Made by a program: the position numbers and the translations under genes. The notes under the pieces were generated by a model. That model saw nothing but the letters and a program-made list of their open reading frames with translations, was not told the origin of the DNA and made no database searches. Positions 56,076 to 64,000 of a stretch of 64,000 nt of DNA are shown piece by piece. The stretch spans positions 62,001 through 126,000 of the forward strand of contig NZ_JACDUT010000005.1 in assembly GCF_013761245.1 (NCBI RefSeq). Direction: 5' to 3'. This stretch comes from Thermaerobacillus caldiproteolyticus (GTDB taxonomy: Bacteria > Bacillota > Bacilli > Bacillales > Anoxybacillaceae). Each line of letters opens with the position of its first letter. Positions within the stretch are counted from its first letter, which is position 1.

Positions 56076-56582
56076 ATGGTTGTGAAATGGTTGCGGGAAC
56101 GTGTTAGTGCTGCTGCGATATTAACGATATTCCGTCTATATCTTGGATATGCTTGGCTTACAGCAGGATGGCACAAAATCACAGAAGGATTCGATGCAAC
56201 GGGGTTTTTAAAAGGAGCACTTGCTCAAGCATCTGGGGAGCATCCGGCGGTCCAAGGCTGGTGGGCTTCCTTTATAGAAAACGTTGCATTACCAAATGTC
56301 AGACTGTTTAACGTATTAGTCCCGTGGGGGGAAACATTGGTAGGGATTGCGCTTATTCTTGGTATATTCACAACTTTCGCTGCATTGATGGGAGCTGTAA
56401 TGAACTTTGCGTTTATGTTTTCGGGAACAACAAGTACCAACCCGCAAATGATATTGCTCACCGTTTTCATTCTTGTCGCTGGTGCAAACGCCGGAAAATT
56501 CGGATTCGACCGTTGGATCATCCCTTATATTCGTAAATTTTCAAAGAAAGGGCGGCACCGAAACGTTATAACAGTTTCATAA
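56076..56582 (+). CDS. DoxX family membrane protein (CatD-like)
   Basis: 168 aa with four membrane helices; family features are the first-helix FRLYLGYAWLTAGWHK, the GGETLVG-like VPWGETLVGIALILG, and FAFMFSGTTSTNPQ before the last helix. In B. subtilis CatD is a DoxX subunit encoded with the CatE dioxygenase for catechol/quinone detoxification; no catE follows here. GGGGAGATGG precedes the ATG. A strong terminator follows. Divergent from an HxlR-type thiol regulator. Confidence 0.88.
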   Translation: MVVKWLRERVSAAAILTIFRLYLGYAWLTAGWHKITEGFDATGFLKGALAQASGEHPAVQGWWASFIENVALPNVRLFNVLVPWGETLVGIALILGIFTTFAALMGAVMNFAFMFSGTTSTNPQMILLTVFILVAGANAGKFGFDRWIIPYIRKFSKKGRHRNVITVS

Positions 56583-56591
56583 CGCTTACTT

Positions 56592-56633
56592 AACGGCCAT
56601 GCACTTATCGTTTATTGTAGGTGCATGGCCGTT
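56592..56633 (+). terminator. doxX terminator
   Basis: AACGGCCATGCAC and GTGCATGGCCGTT flank sixteen bases, followed by TTGTTG. Confidence 0.8.
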
Positions 56634-56639
56634 TTGTTG

Positions 56640-57609
56640 AGCATAGAGGACATCCCTCAAAAGTATATTTTAGTAAGAATGATTAAGGGAGAATTGGATG
56701 TTTTGCACAGCAACGCTATAGCCAAATAAATTGATGCAACGATAGTTACCGGATTCATATTTGTTTGTGCTGCTTTTAACGCTTGTCGTCTTTGTTCCTG
56801 CATAGACGCTCACACTGACATCACCAGCTGAGCCGGAATCATTCCAACGAGCGAGACGATTTTCTTGCCACTTAACCATCGTTGTAATACAACGAAAAAG
56901 AAGCATTGACAGTAGGCCCGGTCTGCTAGCAGAAGAAACGAAAGATGAGGATTTAACCTTTTAACCGTCGACACCGACAGAAAAATTGGGAAATAGTGCA
57001 CTTATGTCGTTCATGATCGCATATCGTGTTTTATTTTGTGAAAAACGAATTCAAGATCGATTTAAGCATTGTGAATTTTAGAGATTTTGCTTCATGTTCG
57101 TCCGCGTCGCTTTTGGAAAGAGGTCCAGTAAGCAGTAAAGGGAGCAAGCAGCATGATTATCCAATTTCCGTTTTTGCTGGGATCATGGGCATTGTGGTGT
57201 CAGCGGGGTTAGGAGAGAGTGTGTCGCAATGGTTTGTGTCGATTTCCAATGAAGTCACGTGTCCGATTTTGCGCCGGGCTCCGTACCCTTCGGTGGCAGA
57301 CAATGGGCTGTACAAGCGCAGCTGATGCTCGCGGATCTGGGCATTCCGCCCGCAGTAACGGTCATGGCAGTGGTGTGGGGAGAACCTCATTTAACCGTTT
57401 TGGGCACTTTCGGTCTTGGCGATTGCTAGATCAAAAGCAAAAGACATTATGGAATTTTGTTTGATTCATTTATTTGTCACAGGGTTGATGATCGATATCG
57501 TGTTTTTATTTACATAAGAGCAAGAAAAGGTTCGCTCTTTCCTCTTTTTTATGATACATTAAATGTAGAATTTAACTAATTTTATAAATATTAAAAATGA
57601 GGGATTATT
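56640..57609. other. Decayed region between doxX and the SDR gene
   Basis: Nearly 1 kb without an intact gene. The minus strand near 56700-56890 reads QENRLARWNDSGSAGDVSVS... YESGNYRCINLFG, and the plus strand near 57150-57430 reads FAGIMGIVVSAGLGESVSQW in one frame and QAQLMLADLGIPPAVTVMAV in the next. These look like remnants of a secreted and a membrane protein, families unrecognised. Promoter-like TAAATGTAGAATTTAACTAA lies just before the SDR gene. Confidence 0.35.
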
Positions 57610-58395
57610 TTGTCTGTCACACTATCACTACACGGAAAAATTGCTATCGTAACAGGCGTCAGCCGAACTAAAGGAATTGGCGCAGCCATTTGTCAGGCGT
57701 TAGCAGAAGCGGGAGCTCACATCTTTTTTACATATTGGAGTGCCTACGATGAGTCCATGCCATGGGGGATGGAACAAAATGAACCAGAGCTTATCAAAAG
57801 AAAAGTAGAGCAATTAGGAGTAACGTGTGAATGTATCGAAATAGACTTATCACGGGAAGAGTCACCAAGCCAAGTATTACAAGCTGTCATGGACACGATA
57901 GGGGAGCCGGATATTTTAGTGAATAATGCGTGCTATTCTGATCGGGCTGATTATCAATCGTTAACTAGTGAGATGCTTGATCGCCATTATTGGCTGAATG
58001 TAAAGGCACCGGTCATGTTAAGTGTCGAATTTGCGAAGGCATTCCAAAAACATCAGGGAGGTCGGATTATCTTGCTTACATCTGGCCAATCGTTAGGCCC
58101 GATGCTAGGAGAGGTTGCCTATGCTACGACCAAAGGAGCGATGGAGGCATTTGTCAAAACATTTGCTGCTGAAGTGGCTGCGAAGGGAATTACGGTTAAT
58201 GCCGTAAACCCGGGACCGACAGATACAGGGTGGATGGATGAGGAAATCAAACATAAGCTCATTCATAAGTTCCCATTTGGGAGAATTGGCGTTCCGTATG
58301 ATGCTGCGCGCTTAATTCGCTTTTTAGCGAGCGAAGAAGCCCAATGGATTACGGGGCAAGTGATTCACTCGGAAGGTGGCTTTCTAAGAATCTAG
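57610..58395 (+). CDS. Short-chain dehydrogenase/reductase
   Basis: 261 aa, classical SDR. NAD(P)-binding TGVSRTKGIGAAI (an unusual extended glycine motif), ILVNNACYSD (NNAG-like), active-site Ser in LLTSGQSLG with Tyr-x3-Lys in YATTKGAMEA, and VNPGPTDTGWMDEE after it; GQVIHSEGGF near the end. TTG start with GAGGGA upstream. First of four close genes (gaps 26, 22 and 14 bp) that form an operon with two VOC proteins and a YhfC-type membrane protein. The substrate is unknown. Confidence 0.9.
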   Translation: MSVTLSLHGKIAIVTGVSRTKGIGAAICQALAEAGAHIFFTYWSAYDESMPWGMEQNEPELIKRKVEQLGVTCECIEIDLSREESPSQVLQAVMDTIGEPDILVNNACYSDRADYQSLTSEMLDRHYWLNVKAPVMLSVEFAKAFQKHQGGRIILLTSGQSLGPMLGEVAYATTKGAMEAFVKTFAAEVAAKGITVNAVNPGPTDTGWMDEEIKHKLIHKFPFGRIGVPYDAARLIRFLASEEAQWITGQVIHSEGGFLRI

Positions 58396-58421
58396 CGTGC
58401 GACGTAAGGAGGAGAGCAAAC

Positions 58422-58811
58422 ATGAATGTGCAAGGATTTAGCCATGTGACCATCAATGTAAGTGATTTGTCGCGTTCTCTTCGCTTTTATGTCGATGTGC
58501 TTCATATGAAGCTCGTTCATCGCGGACGAAAGGATGCGTATCTTGAATGGGGAAGCGCATGGGTTTGTTTGCAGGAGCGACCGGAGATGGAAAGACAGCG
58601 TCAGCAGCTTGGTGTGGACCATGTGGCCTTTTTTATTGATGAACAAGATTTTGCTGAAGCGGTACAGCGGTTAAAAGAAAACGATGTACCGATTGTCCGG
58701 GAACCGGTTCAGCGTGGGCGTGGGTGGTCGGTCAACTTCCTTGATCCGGACGGCACACAGCTGGAGTTACATACATCGACGCTGGCGGAACGAATGACAG
58801 TATGGGAATAA
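58422..58811 (+). CDS. VOC family protein, FosA/FosB-like
   Basis: 129 aa with two beta-alpha-beta-beta-beta modules. Putative metal ligands: His in GFSHVTINVSDL, His in GVDHVAFFIDEQ, and Glu in TQLELHTSTL. The layout and the ending FLDPDGTQLELHTSTLAERM resemble thiol-dependent FosB fosfomycin transferases, but general glyoxalase-fold enzymes share it. ATG 58422 has AAGGAGGAG about 7 bases upstream. Second gene of the operon. Confidence 0.85.
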   Translation: MNVQGFSHVTINVSDLSRSLRFYVDVLHMKLVHRGRKDAYLEWGSAWVCLQERPEMERQRQQLGVDHVAFFIDEQDFAEAVQRLKENDVPIVREPVQRGRGWSVNFLDPDGTQLELHTSTLAERMTVWE

Positions 58812-58833
58812 AAATTGAAAAGAGGGAGATAAA

Positions 58834-59613
58834 ATGATTAGCGCTTTTACCATGGCAGGCATGGTCGTTCAGCTGCTTATTTCACTTTTCTTTCCGATAG
58901 GGTTGCTCCTTTATTTACGTAAAAAGCAATTGTTCTCATGGAAGCCGTTCGGTGTAGGGGTACTTATTTTTATTTTATTTTCACAAATTCTCGAAAAAGC
59001 CTTGCATGTTGTCATGATAGACGCAAGCGGTACATCGTTAAAATGGACAGGTAGTGTAGTTTGGTTTGTCGTGTATGCGACGCTAGCGGCGGGAATCTTT
59101 GAAGAATTTGGGCGCTATGTAGGATTCAAATGGATGTTGAAGAAGCAGCGCGATTATAAAGACGGATTATCGTTCGGTTTAGGACATGGCGGTATAGAGG
59201 CAATATTGATCGGCGTGCTTGGAGCGGTGAATGCGCTCATTTTGGCAATTCTCATCCATTCCGGAGCGTTCGACCATACAATAGCCTCTACCCTTCCGAA
59301 GGAACAAGCAGATTTATTGAAGGAAAGGATACAAGATACGCCTTTTATTATGTACGTGTTAGGCGGTATTGAACGAGTGTTCGCGATCTCTTTCCATATA
59401 GCAATGTCACTGCTTGTGTTGCTTGGAGTTCGCGAGCAGCGGTTCGTATTTGTCATCTATGCGATTCTTTTGCATGCGCTGATGGATGTCATGCCTGCTC
59501 TATATCAAGCCGGTGTTGTAACAAACATTTGGCTTGTTGAAGCGGTTGTGTGGATATTTGGAATGGCGGCGTTCATGTTTACACGCCGAATCGGTGGAAA
59601 ATTTCAAGCTTGA
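58834..59613 (+). CDS. YhfC family intramembrane protein
   Basis: 259 aa with about seven hydrophobic segments. Conserved acidic and histidine residues sit in membrane motifs: GIFEEFGRYVGFKWML, SFGLGHGGIEAILIG and ILLHALMDVMPALYQ, the pattern of CAAX-type (ABI) intramembrane glutamic proteases with which YhfC is grouped. GAGGGAG precedes the ATG. It lies between two VOC genes in one operon; a role in processing or immunity is possible but not shown. Confidence 0.88.
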   Translation: MISAFTMAGMVVQLLISLFFPIGLLLYLRKKQLFSWKPFGVGVLIFILFSQILEKALHVVMIDASGTSLKWTGSVVWFVVYATLAAGIFEEFGRYVGFKWMLKKQRDYKDGLSFGLGHGGIEAILIGVLGAVNALILAILIHSGAFDHTIASTLPKEQADLLKERIQDTPFIMYVLGGIERVFAISFHIAMSLLVLLGVREQRFVFVIYAILLHALMDVMPALYQAGVVTNIWLVEAVVWIFGMAAFMFTRRIGGKFQA

Positions 59614-59627
59614 AAAGGGGAAGAACG

Positions 59628-60008
59628 ATGAATATTCTTGTGAAACGACTTGACCATGTGCAAATTTGTATTCCAATTGGTGCTGAGAATGAGGCGCGCG
59701 CATTTTATACTGATTTGCTCGGCTTTACAGAAATTGAAAAACCAGAGTCTTTAAAAGGAAACGGGGGCCTTTGGTACAAAGTCGGCGATATTGAACTGCA
59801 TATTGGCGTGGAAAAGCGTGACGGTTACAACAGTAAAAGCCATCCGGCATTTGAAGTGGAAAACATTGAGGAAGTACGACGTTATTTGGAAGAAAACGGC
59901 GTACCAACGCAAGACGAAAAACCGATTCCAAACGTCATTCGCTTTTCCTTCCGTGACCCGTTTCACAATCGGATTGAATTTTTATCGAAACAAGAGTCAA
60001 GAAGTTAA
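59628..60008 (+). CDS. VOC family protein (glyoxalase-like)
   Basis: 126 aa. VKRLDHVQICIPIG gives the first His ligand; WYKVGDIELHIGVEK and SHPAFEVENIEEVRRYL cover the second module, and DPFHNRIEFLSK supplies the last Glu. AGGGGAAG precedes ATG 59628; the longer frame into YhfC is not needed. Last gene of the SDR/VOC/YhfC/VOC operon. The substrate is unknown. Confidence 0.88.
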   Translation: MNILVKRLDHVQICIPIGAENEARAFYTDLLGFTEIEKPESLKGNGGLWYKVGDIELHIGVEKRDGYNSKSHPAFEVENIEEVRRYLEENGVPTQDEKPIPNVIRFSFRDPFHNRIEFLSKQESRS

Positions 60009-60032
60009 GTGAATGAAGACCGACAACCTCTC

Positions 60033-60170
60033 TCGGGAGAGGTTCATAGTAGGAGCCTCCTTGCATAGCGTTTTCTGCCTTTTAGCAAGATAAATATATC
60101 TAAGATTTTTTGCTGCTTAGCTTTGTGGTGTCAACGGTGAGGTATTGAACCTCATCGTTTATTTTTTGAT
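60033..60170 (+). terminator. Terminators behind the VOC operon
   Basis: AACGGTGAGGT (60133-60143) pairs with ACCTCATCGTT (60149-60159) and is followed by TATTTTTT; a smaller CCTCTCTCGGGAGAGG hairpin (about 60026) precedes it. Confidence 0.7.
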
Positions 60171-60265
60171 TAGAGAAGATACAAGGAGTGTCTATCAATT
60201 TTTTCATCCGTACGGGCTGCTTCCACGCTCATAGAAAAAGAAGATACTGGCATAGCGTCGATATG

Positions 60266-60295
60266 TGTATTAAGTAACGTTGTATTAAGTAACGT
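60266..60295 (+). repeat. Perfect 15-bp tandem repeat
   Basis: TGTATTAAGTAACGT occurs twice without spacer, followed by GTTGTAA, in the bioF upstream region. The remainder of 60171-60495 shows no gene. Confidence 0.7.
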
Positions 60296-60499
60296 GTTGT
60301 AAATGACTATCTTTTTTCTCGTACAAAATAGCCGATGTGTGCAAAAGGCATCGCTTATTTTTGCTTTTAAAAAGATTCGTGAAAAAACATTTCATTTGAA
60401 AAACATTGTTCTAAATAAACAAGAAAAAAGAAAATCATTTTCGGTTTTCAGGGGCAAAAATACTTCGAAGTGCTGTGCATATTCAAGGCATATAGTTAT

Positions 60500-60533
60500 A
60501 ATGTAAACAAAATAATAATAAAGGTTAACAATT
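60500..60533 (+). promoter_or_regulatory. BirA operator overlapping the bioF -10
   Basis: AATGTAAAC (60500-60508) and GGTTAACAATT (60523-60533) form the long spaced palindrome known for Bacillales BirA sites (TTGTTAACC...GGTTTACA reading the other way). It overlaps TATAAT (60497-60502), so bound BirA would block the promoter. birA itself lies at 591-1568. Confidence 0.85.
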
Positions 60534-60545
60534 AGGGGGATGGGG

Positions 60546-61718
60546 ATGAAAGAGCAGATCCAAGCGGAACTTCGACAATTAGAAGAAAAAACACAAAAAC
60601 GGGTATTAAAAGATATATCCTTTTTCGACGATCCGTGGATTGTAATGAATGGTCGAAAGCTTTTGAATCTAGCTTCGAATAATTATCTAGGCTTAGCGAG
60701 CGATGAACGGTTAATCGAAGCAGGATGTAAGGCGATGCGTACATACGGAGCCAGTGCTACCGCTTCGCGTCTCATTGTGGGCAACTATGAACAATATGCC
60801 AGAACAGAAAGAGCGTTAATAAAGTGGAAACAGGCTGAAGCGGCTTTAATTATTAACAGTGGATATACAGCGAATATTGGAATCATCACCGCACTGATCG
60901 GTCAGGATGACATCGTGTTCAGCGATTGGCTGAACCATGCTAGTATTATCGATGGAATCATGTTAAGCCGAGCGGAGCGGCATCGCTATTATCATAACGA
61001 TTTGAATCATTTAGAATCGCTATTAAAAAAGGCACCGTCGCATAAGCGAAAACTGATCGTGACCGATACTATTTTTAGCATGGATGGTGACATTGCACCG
61101 CTTGAAGGACTGGTGACCTTAAAAAAGCGCTATAATGCCATACTGATGGTCGATGAAGCACATAGTAGCGGCATTTACGGCGAACAAGGGGAAGGTCTCG
61201 CCCATTATTTCCGCTTACAAAACGAAATTGACATTCAAATGGGTACGTTCAGTAAGGCGTTAGGATGTTTTGGAGCTTACGTCACCGGAGAACAGTGGCT
61301 CATTGATTACTTGATGAATAAGATGCGCAGTTTTATTTTTACAACGGCTTTACCTCCAGCTGTTCTTGGCTCGATAGAAAAAGCGATAGAAATTGTTCAA
61401 ACGGAACAGGAGCGAAGGGAAACACTGCAAACCCACAGTCACTATTTTCGTCACGAGCTAAAAAAATTAGGGTTTCACATTGGAGAAAGCACCACACACA
61501 TTGTACCGATTATCATCGGCCCCAACGACCTCACTGTGCGGTTTAGCGAGCGGCTTCAAGAACATGGAATTGCCGCTGTTGTGATACGCCCGCCGACGGT
61601 CCCAGAGGGAACATCAAGAATTCGCTTTTCCCTCACATCATCTTTCTCCAAAGCGGAACTCGACTGGGCGCTTGAGCAGATTGCTTGTGTAGGAAAAGAA
61701 ATGGGGATCATTCCTTAA
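60546..61718 (+). CDS. bioF: 8-amino-7-oxononanoate synthase BioF
   Basis: PLP enzyme joining pimeloyl-thioester and alanine at the first committed ring-precursor step of biotin synthesis. 390 aa, alpha-oxoamine synthase: [51 protein letters not shown] and the Schiff-base lysine in [14 protein letters not shown]. The sequence alone could also fit 2-amino-3-ketobutyrate CoA ligase, but the BirA operator directly upstream supports BioF. ATG 60546 has AGGGGG 6-7 bases upstream; ATG 60540 abuts the RBS. It stands alone, with no other bio genes in the window. Confidence 0.92.
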   Translation: MKEQIQAELRQLEEKTQKRVLKDISFFDDPWIVMNGRKLLNLASNNYLGLASDERLIEAGCKAMRTYGASATASRLIVGNYEQYARTERALIKWKQAEAALIINSGYTANIGIITALIGQDDIVFSDWLNHASIIDGIMLSRAERHRYYHNDLNHLESLLKKAPSHKRKLIVTDTIFSMDGDIAPLEGLVTLKKRYNAILMVDEAHSSGIYGEQGEGLAHYFRLQNEIDIQMGTFSKALGCFGAYVTGEQWLIDYLMNKMRSFIFTTALPPAVLGSIEKAIEIVQTEQERRETLQTHSHYFRHELKKLGFHIGESTTHIVPIIIGPNDLTVRFSERLQEHGIAAVVIRPPTVPEGTSRIRFSLTSSFSKAELDWALEQIACVGKEMGIIP

Positions 61719-61867
61719 AGTTTTAGAAGATCGGACAACACGCTACAACTTTTGACGGAGATGATAATCATACCGATTAAGAATCAAAGTTCCATCCGCG
61801 TTCCGATGTAGAGAGTTACTTTCTTTTTTATAATGAACAACAAATAAGCTAGCGGAGCGTGAGGAAC

Positions 61868-61966
61868 ATGATTATGGTGAACGATGTGATTCATAAAATG
61901 ATTTATGATCTTGAAAAAAAGCAGGATGAACTTAATAAAAAATGGATCAAACGAAAAGGCCTCTAA
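61868..61966 (+). CDS. Small charged protein (32 aa)
   Basis: MIMVNDVIHKMIYDLEKKQD... ends in a basic tail (WIKRKGL). GTGAGG precedes the ATG by about 6 bases. The 3' codons form the left arm of the terminator at 61960-61986, so gene end and terminator are interlocked. Helical, possibly a small regulator; not recognised. The 150 bp before it show no gene. Confidence 0.55.
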   Translation: MIMVNDVIHKMIYDLEKKQDELNKKWIKRKGL

Positions 61967-61996
61967 ACATATGATGTGTTTAGAGGTTGTCTTTTT
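61956..61996 (+). terminator. Terminator overlapping the 32-aa gene
   Basis: CCTCTAAACA (61960-61969) pairs with TGTTTAGAGG (61977-61986), then TTGTCTTTTTG; it includes the stop codon. Confidence 0.8.
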
Positions 61997-62043
61997 GTCT
62001 ACATAACGATCAGCTGACGGGGCATAATAAAAAAAGGTGATAA

Positions 62044-62970
62044 ATGATGTACACTGCAATAGAATTGCAACGATTTGTGGAACAAGCGAAACCATACGCG
62101 AAATATGGAAAAGTGGCCAATTATATTCCTGCTCTTAGCAAGGCCAACCCTGATGATTTATCCATTGCCATTTATTATCCTGATGGAACGGTTGTTTGTG
62201 CGGGAGATACGGAGAAAAACGTAACGCTCCAGAGCATTTCGAAAATCATTACTCTCGCGTTTGTGTTAATGAATCGTGGAGAGAAAGCTGTATTTCATAA
62301 AGTCGGAATGGAACCGACGGGCGATCCGTTTAACTCGATTGCCAAATTAGAAGAAGTACAACCAGCAAAGCCGCTGAATCCAATGATTAACGCTGGTGCG
62401 TTAGCGGTCACACATATGATTGATGGCACAACCGTAACGAAACGGTTTCATCAATTGTTAACGTTCGTGCACAGTCTGACGGGGAATGCGGCGATCACGT
62501 ACTCTAAGGAAGTAGCTCAATCGGAGTTTGAAACGGCATTTTTGAACCGCTCGTTATGTTACTTTTTAAAGCAGCATGGCATCATTGACGAGGATGTCGA
62601 ACAATTAATGGATTTATATACAAAGCAATGTGCCATTGAAATGACTTGTATCGATTTAGCGAGAATAGGGCTTGTTTTTGCGATGGACGGGTTTGACCCT
62701 ATCACAAAACAACGGATCATGCCGCCTCATGTCGCCCGCATTTGCAAAACATTTATGGTCACATGCGGCATGTATAATGCTTCAGGGGAGTTTGCGATTA
62801 AAATTGGCATTCCAGCCAAGAGCGGAGTCTCAGGCGGAATCCTCGCCGCTGTCCCAGGACGTCTTGGCATCGGCATCTTTGGCCCCGCCTTAGATGAAAA
62901 AGGAAACAGTATTACCGGCATGAAACTGTTAGAACTGTTATCCAAAACCTATTCGCTGAGTATATTTTAA
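62044..62970 (+). CDS. glsA: Glutaminase A
   Basis: Hydrolyses glutamine to glutamate and ammonia. 308 aa, serine-dependent beta-lactamase-like fold: the catalytic Ser-x-x-Lys in [14 protein letters not shown], the conserved [11 protein letters not shown], and [17 protein letters not shown] near the C-terminus. AAAAGGTGATAA precedes two consecutive ATG codons (62044 or 62047). Monocistronic behind a terminator. In B. subtilis its paralogue GlsA is induced by glutamine through GlnKL; no such regulators are adjacent. Confidence 0.96.
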   Translation: MMYTAIELQRFVEQAKPYAKYGKVANYIPALSKANPDDLSIAIYYPDGTVVCAGDTEKNVTLQSISKIITLAFVLMNRGEKAVFHKVGMEPTGDPFNSIAKLEEVQPAKPLNPMINAGALAVTHMIDGTTVTKRFHQLLTFVHSLTGNAAITYSKEVAQSEFETAFLNRSLCYFLKQHGIIDEDVEQLMDLYTKQCAIEMTCIDLARIGLVFAMDGFDPITKQRIMPPHVARICKTFMVTCGMYNASGEFAIKIGIPAKSGVSGGILAAVPGRLGIGIFGPALDEKGNSITGMKLLELLSKTYSLSIF

Positions 62971-63007
62971 GCCTATAGAATAACTCTAGTATGGAGGGAT
63001 CATAGCC

Positions 63008-63403
63008 ATGAAATCCTTTACTGTCCATTTTCATAGCGAAGACCAGATGGAAAGCATCACTGTTCAAAAGCTAAGTGCGGATGATTATCATAAGGTGACT
63101 GAAGGCGGGACAAGACATTTGTTTGATTTGGACACCAATATAGGTTTTTTTGTATTTTTTGATGCGGAAGACACGAATGGGAATGAATCATATCTTGTTC
63201 TTCAATATGAAGACGATAGCGAAGATCCGAGCGCTTGCTACTCTTTTGAACTGAAAGATTTTTATGAATTTGCGGCATTATATTTAAACGATTTGGCATT
63301 CAGCGACGAAATCAATGAGGAAGAGGAAGAATATGGACCGATTCACCATTTGGCCCATCTGATGTATCACATCGTCGAGGAAGGAAAAGCAGTAGAAGTT
63401 TGA
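63008..63403 (+). CDS. Acidic hypothetical protein (131 aa)
   Basis: MKSFTVHFHSEDQMESITVQ... is rich in Asp and Glu, with a mixed strand pattern (GFFVFFDAED, SYLVLQYEDDSED) and a helical C-terminus (HHLAHLMYHIVEE). There is no signal or membrane segment. GGAGGG lies before the ATG and a strong terminator follows. I do not recognise the family; it looks like an intact conserved cytosolic protein. Confidence 0.72.
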   Translation: MKSFTVHFHSEDQMESITVQKLSADDYHKVTEGGTRHLFDLDTNIGFFVFFDAEDTNGNESYLVLQYEDDSEDPSACYSFELKDFYEFAALYLNDLAFSDEINEEEEEYGPIHHLAHLMYHIVEEGKAVEV

Positions 63404-63410
63404 CAAAGCA

Positions 63411-63438
63411 CATCCTGGATCGATTTTGATCCAGGATG
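63411..63438. terminator. Bidirectional terminator
   Basis: CATCCTGGATC and GATCCAGGATG flank six bases between convergent genes. Confidence 0.85.
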
Positions 63439-63459
63439 AAAACATGGTTGTCGCTTGCC

Positions 63460-63792
63460 TTACATGGCGAGCCGCAACTGCTTTTCTATATTTCCCTTAA
63501 TAAGCTTTAACTCTTGACCGTCAACGATCAAATCGATCAATACACCATTGAATATATCTTGATTTGTCTTTTTATAGTTGGATTGTAAATATTGAACGCG
63601 GTACCATTTTCCATCATGCTGGAAGTACATGTAACGGCCTCTTGTAAAATCAATCCAAAATTTTACGTACTTCCCATTCAATATTTTAAGGACATACCCC
63701 CATGATCTCCCTTGATGGGAATCCGTCATTTTTGGTCTGCCTGAATTGATTACTTTATAATATAATCTATTTTTCATATCATAGAGCATCAT
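63460..63792 (-). CDS. Hypothetical protein (110 aa)
   Basis: Beta-rich soluble protein with many aromatic and basic residues (KNRLYYKVINSGRPKMTD, GYVLKILNGKYVKFWIDFT, RYMYFQHDGKWYRVQYLQ). AGGAGGT lies about 8 bases before the first of two ATG codons. No family is recognised; intact with a shared terminator. Confidence 0.7.
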   Translation of the reverse strand: MMLYDMKNRLYYKVINSGRPKMTDSHQGRSWGYVLKILNGKYVKFWIDFTRGRYMYFQHDGKWYRVQYLQSNYKKTNQDIFNGVLIDLIVDGQELKLIKGNIEKQLRLAM

Positions 63793-63919
63793 CGCTTGAT
63801 TACCTCCTGTTTTGTTATCTATTACATATATAGATAGGATGATAGAAGATTAGACTCGTTTTTAGTACAAAAAATTTTCGTATTGAACTGCTGCATTATA
63901 CATTGCAAGGAGAATGGCT

Positions 63920-64000
63920 ATGAAGGATGCCCGGGTTCATCATGATAACTGGTGCTTTAAAGCACGATCATATTATGACGATTCACGTGTTCACATTGAA
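63920..64000 (+). CDS. Start of an unidentified gene running off the window
   Basis: AAGGAGA precedes ATG 63920 by 6 bases (ATG 63914 abuts the RBS). The frame MKDARVHHDNWCFKARSYYD... stays open to the last base, 27 codons. Too short to identify. Confidence 0.5.
   Translation, partial: MKDARVHHDNWCFKARSYYDDSRVHIE

Overview
The window is chromosomal DNA of a low-to-moderate GC, endospore-forming Bacillaceae, most like the Anoxybacillus/Geobacillus group. The evidence is the gene order cca-birA-panBCD-dinG-ypmAB-aspB-asnS-dnaD-nth-ypoC / ponA-recU, which matches the Bacillus subtilis backbone, together with forespore genes (csgA, ybxH), strong AGGAGG ribosome binding sites and a Bacillus-type tRNA array. 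No species assignment can be proven from the sequence alone.

Layout. 1-18.1 kb is conserved backbone: tRNA maturation (cca), biotin ligase/repressor (birA), pantothenate synthesis (panBCD behind a terminated leader), DinG, YpmAB, aspartate aminotransferase, AsnRS behind a long leader, DnaD, endonuclease III, and the convergent ponA-recU pair. 18.1-23.8 kb carries yppE, yppF, yppG, csgA-ybxH and small spore-type ORFs. It is interrupted by a T-box controlled, editing-domain-less threonyl-tRNA synthetase. 23.8-28.5 kb has an ArlRS-like two-component system and glpP-glpD without glpF or glpK. 28.8-37.1 kb is a galactoside block: GH36 alpha-galactosidase, then galK-galE-galT, an aldose-epimerase remnant, and a LacI-type regulator. 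38.7-40.9 kb is an array of 15 tRNA genes driven by tandem rRNA-style promoters, but no rRNA is present in the window.

41-50.6 kb is accessory and decaying DNA: an MFS transporter with a perfect cre-like operator, a complete IS with a 9-bp target duplication, remnants of IS1595-, IS6- and IS3-type transposases, a broken CobW-type metallochaperone and a frameshifted PAP2 phosphatase. 50.6-64 kb mixes accessory and housekeeping genes: a cytochrome P450, aminopeptidase AmpS, YpcP exonuclease, a divergent thiol-type HxlR regulator with DoxX, a four-gene SDR/VOC/YhfC/VOC operon, bioF under a BirA operator, glsA, and several unknown small genes.

Links between regions. birA at the left end encodes the regulator whose palindrome lies in front of bioF at the right end. 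GlpP is expected to antiterminate the hairpin in front of glpD. The galactosidase supplies galactose to the Leloir genes. No CRISPR array, prophage or obvious defence island was seen. The most unusual items are the short T-box ThrRS, the covarying hairpin pair inside the tRNA array, the rRNA-less tRNA operon with rRNA-type promoters, and the SDR/VOC/YhfC/VOC operon.
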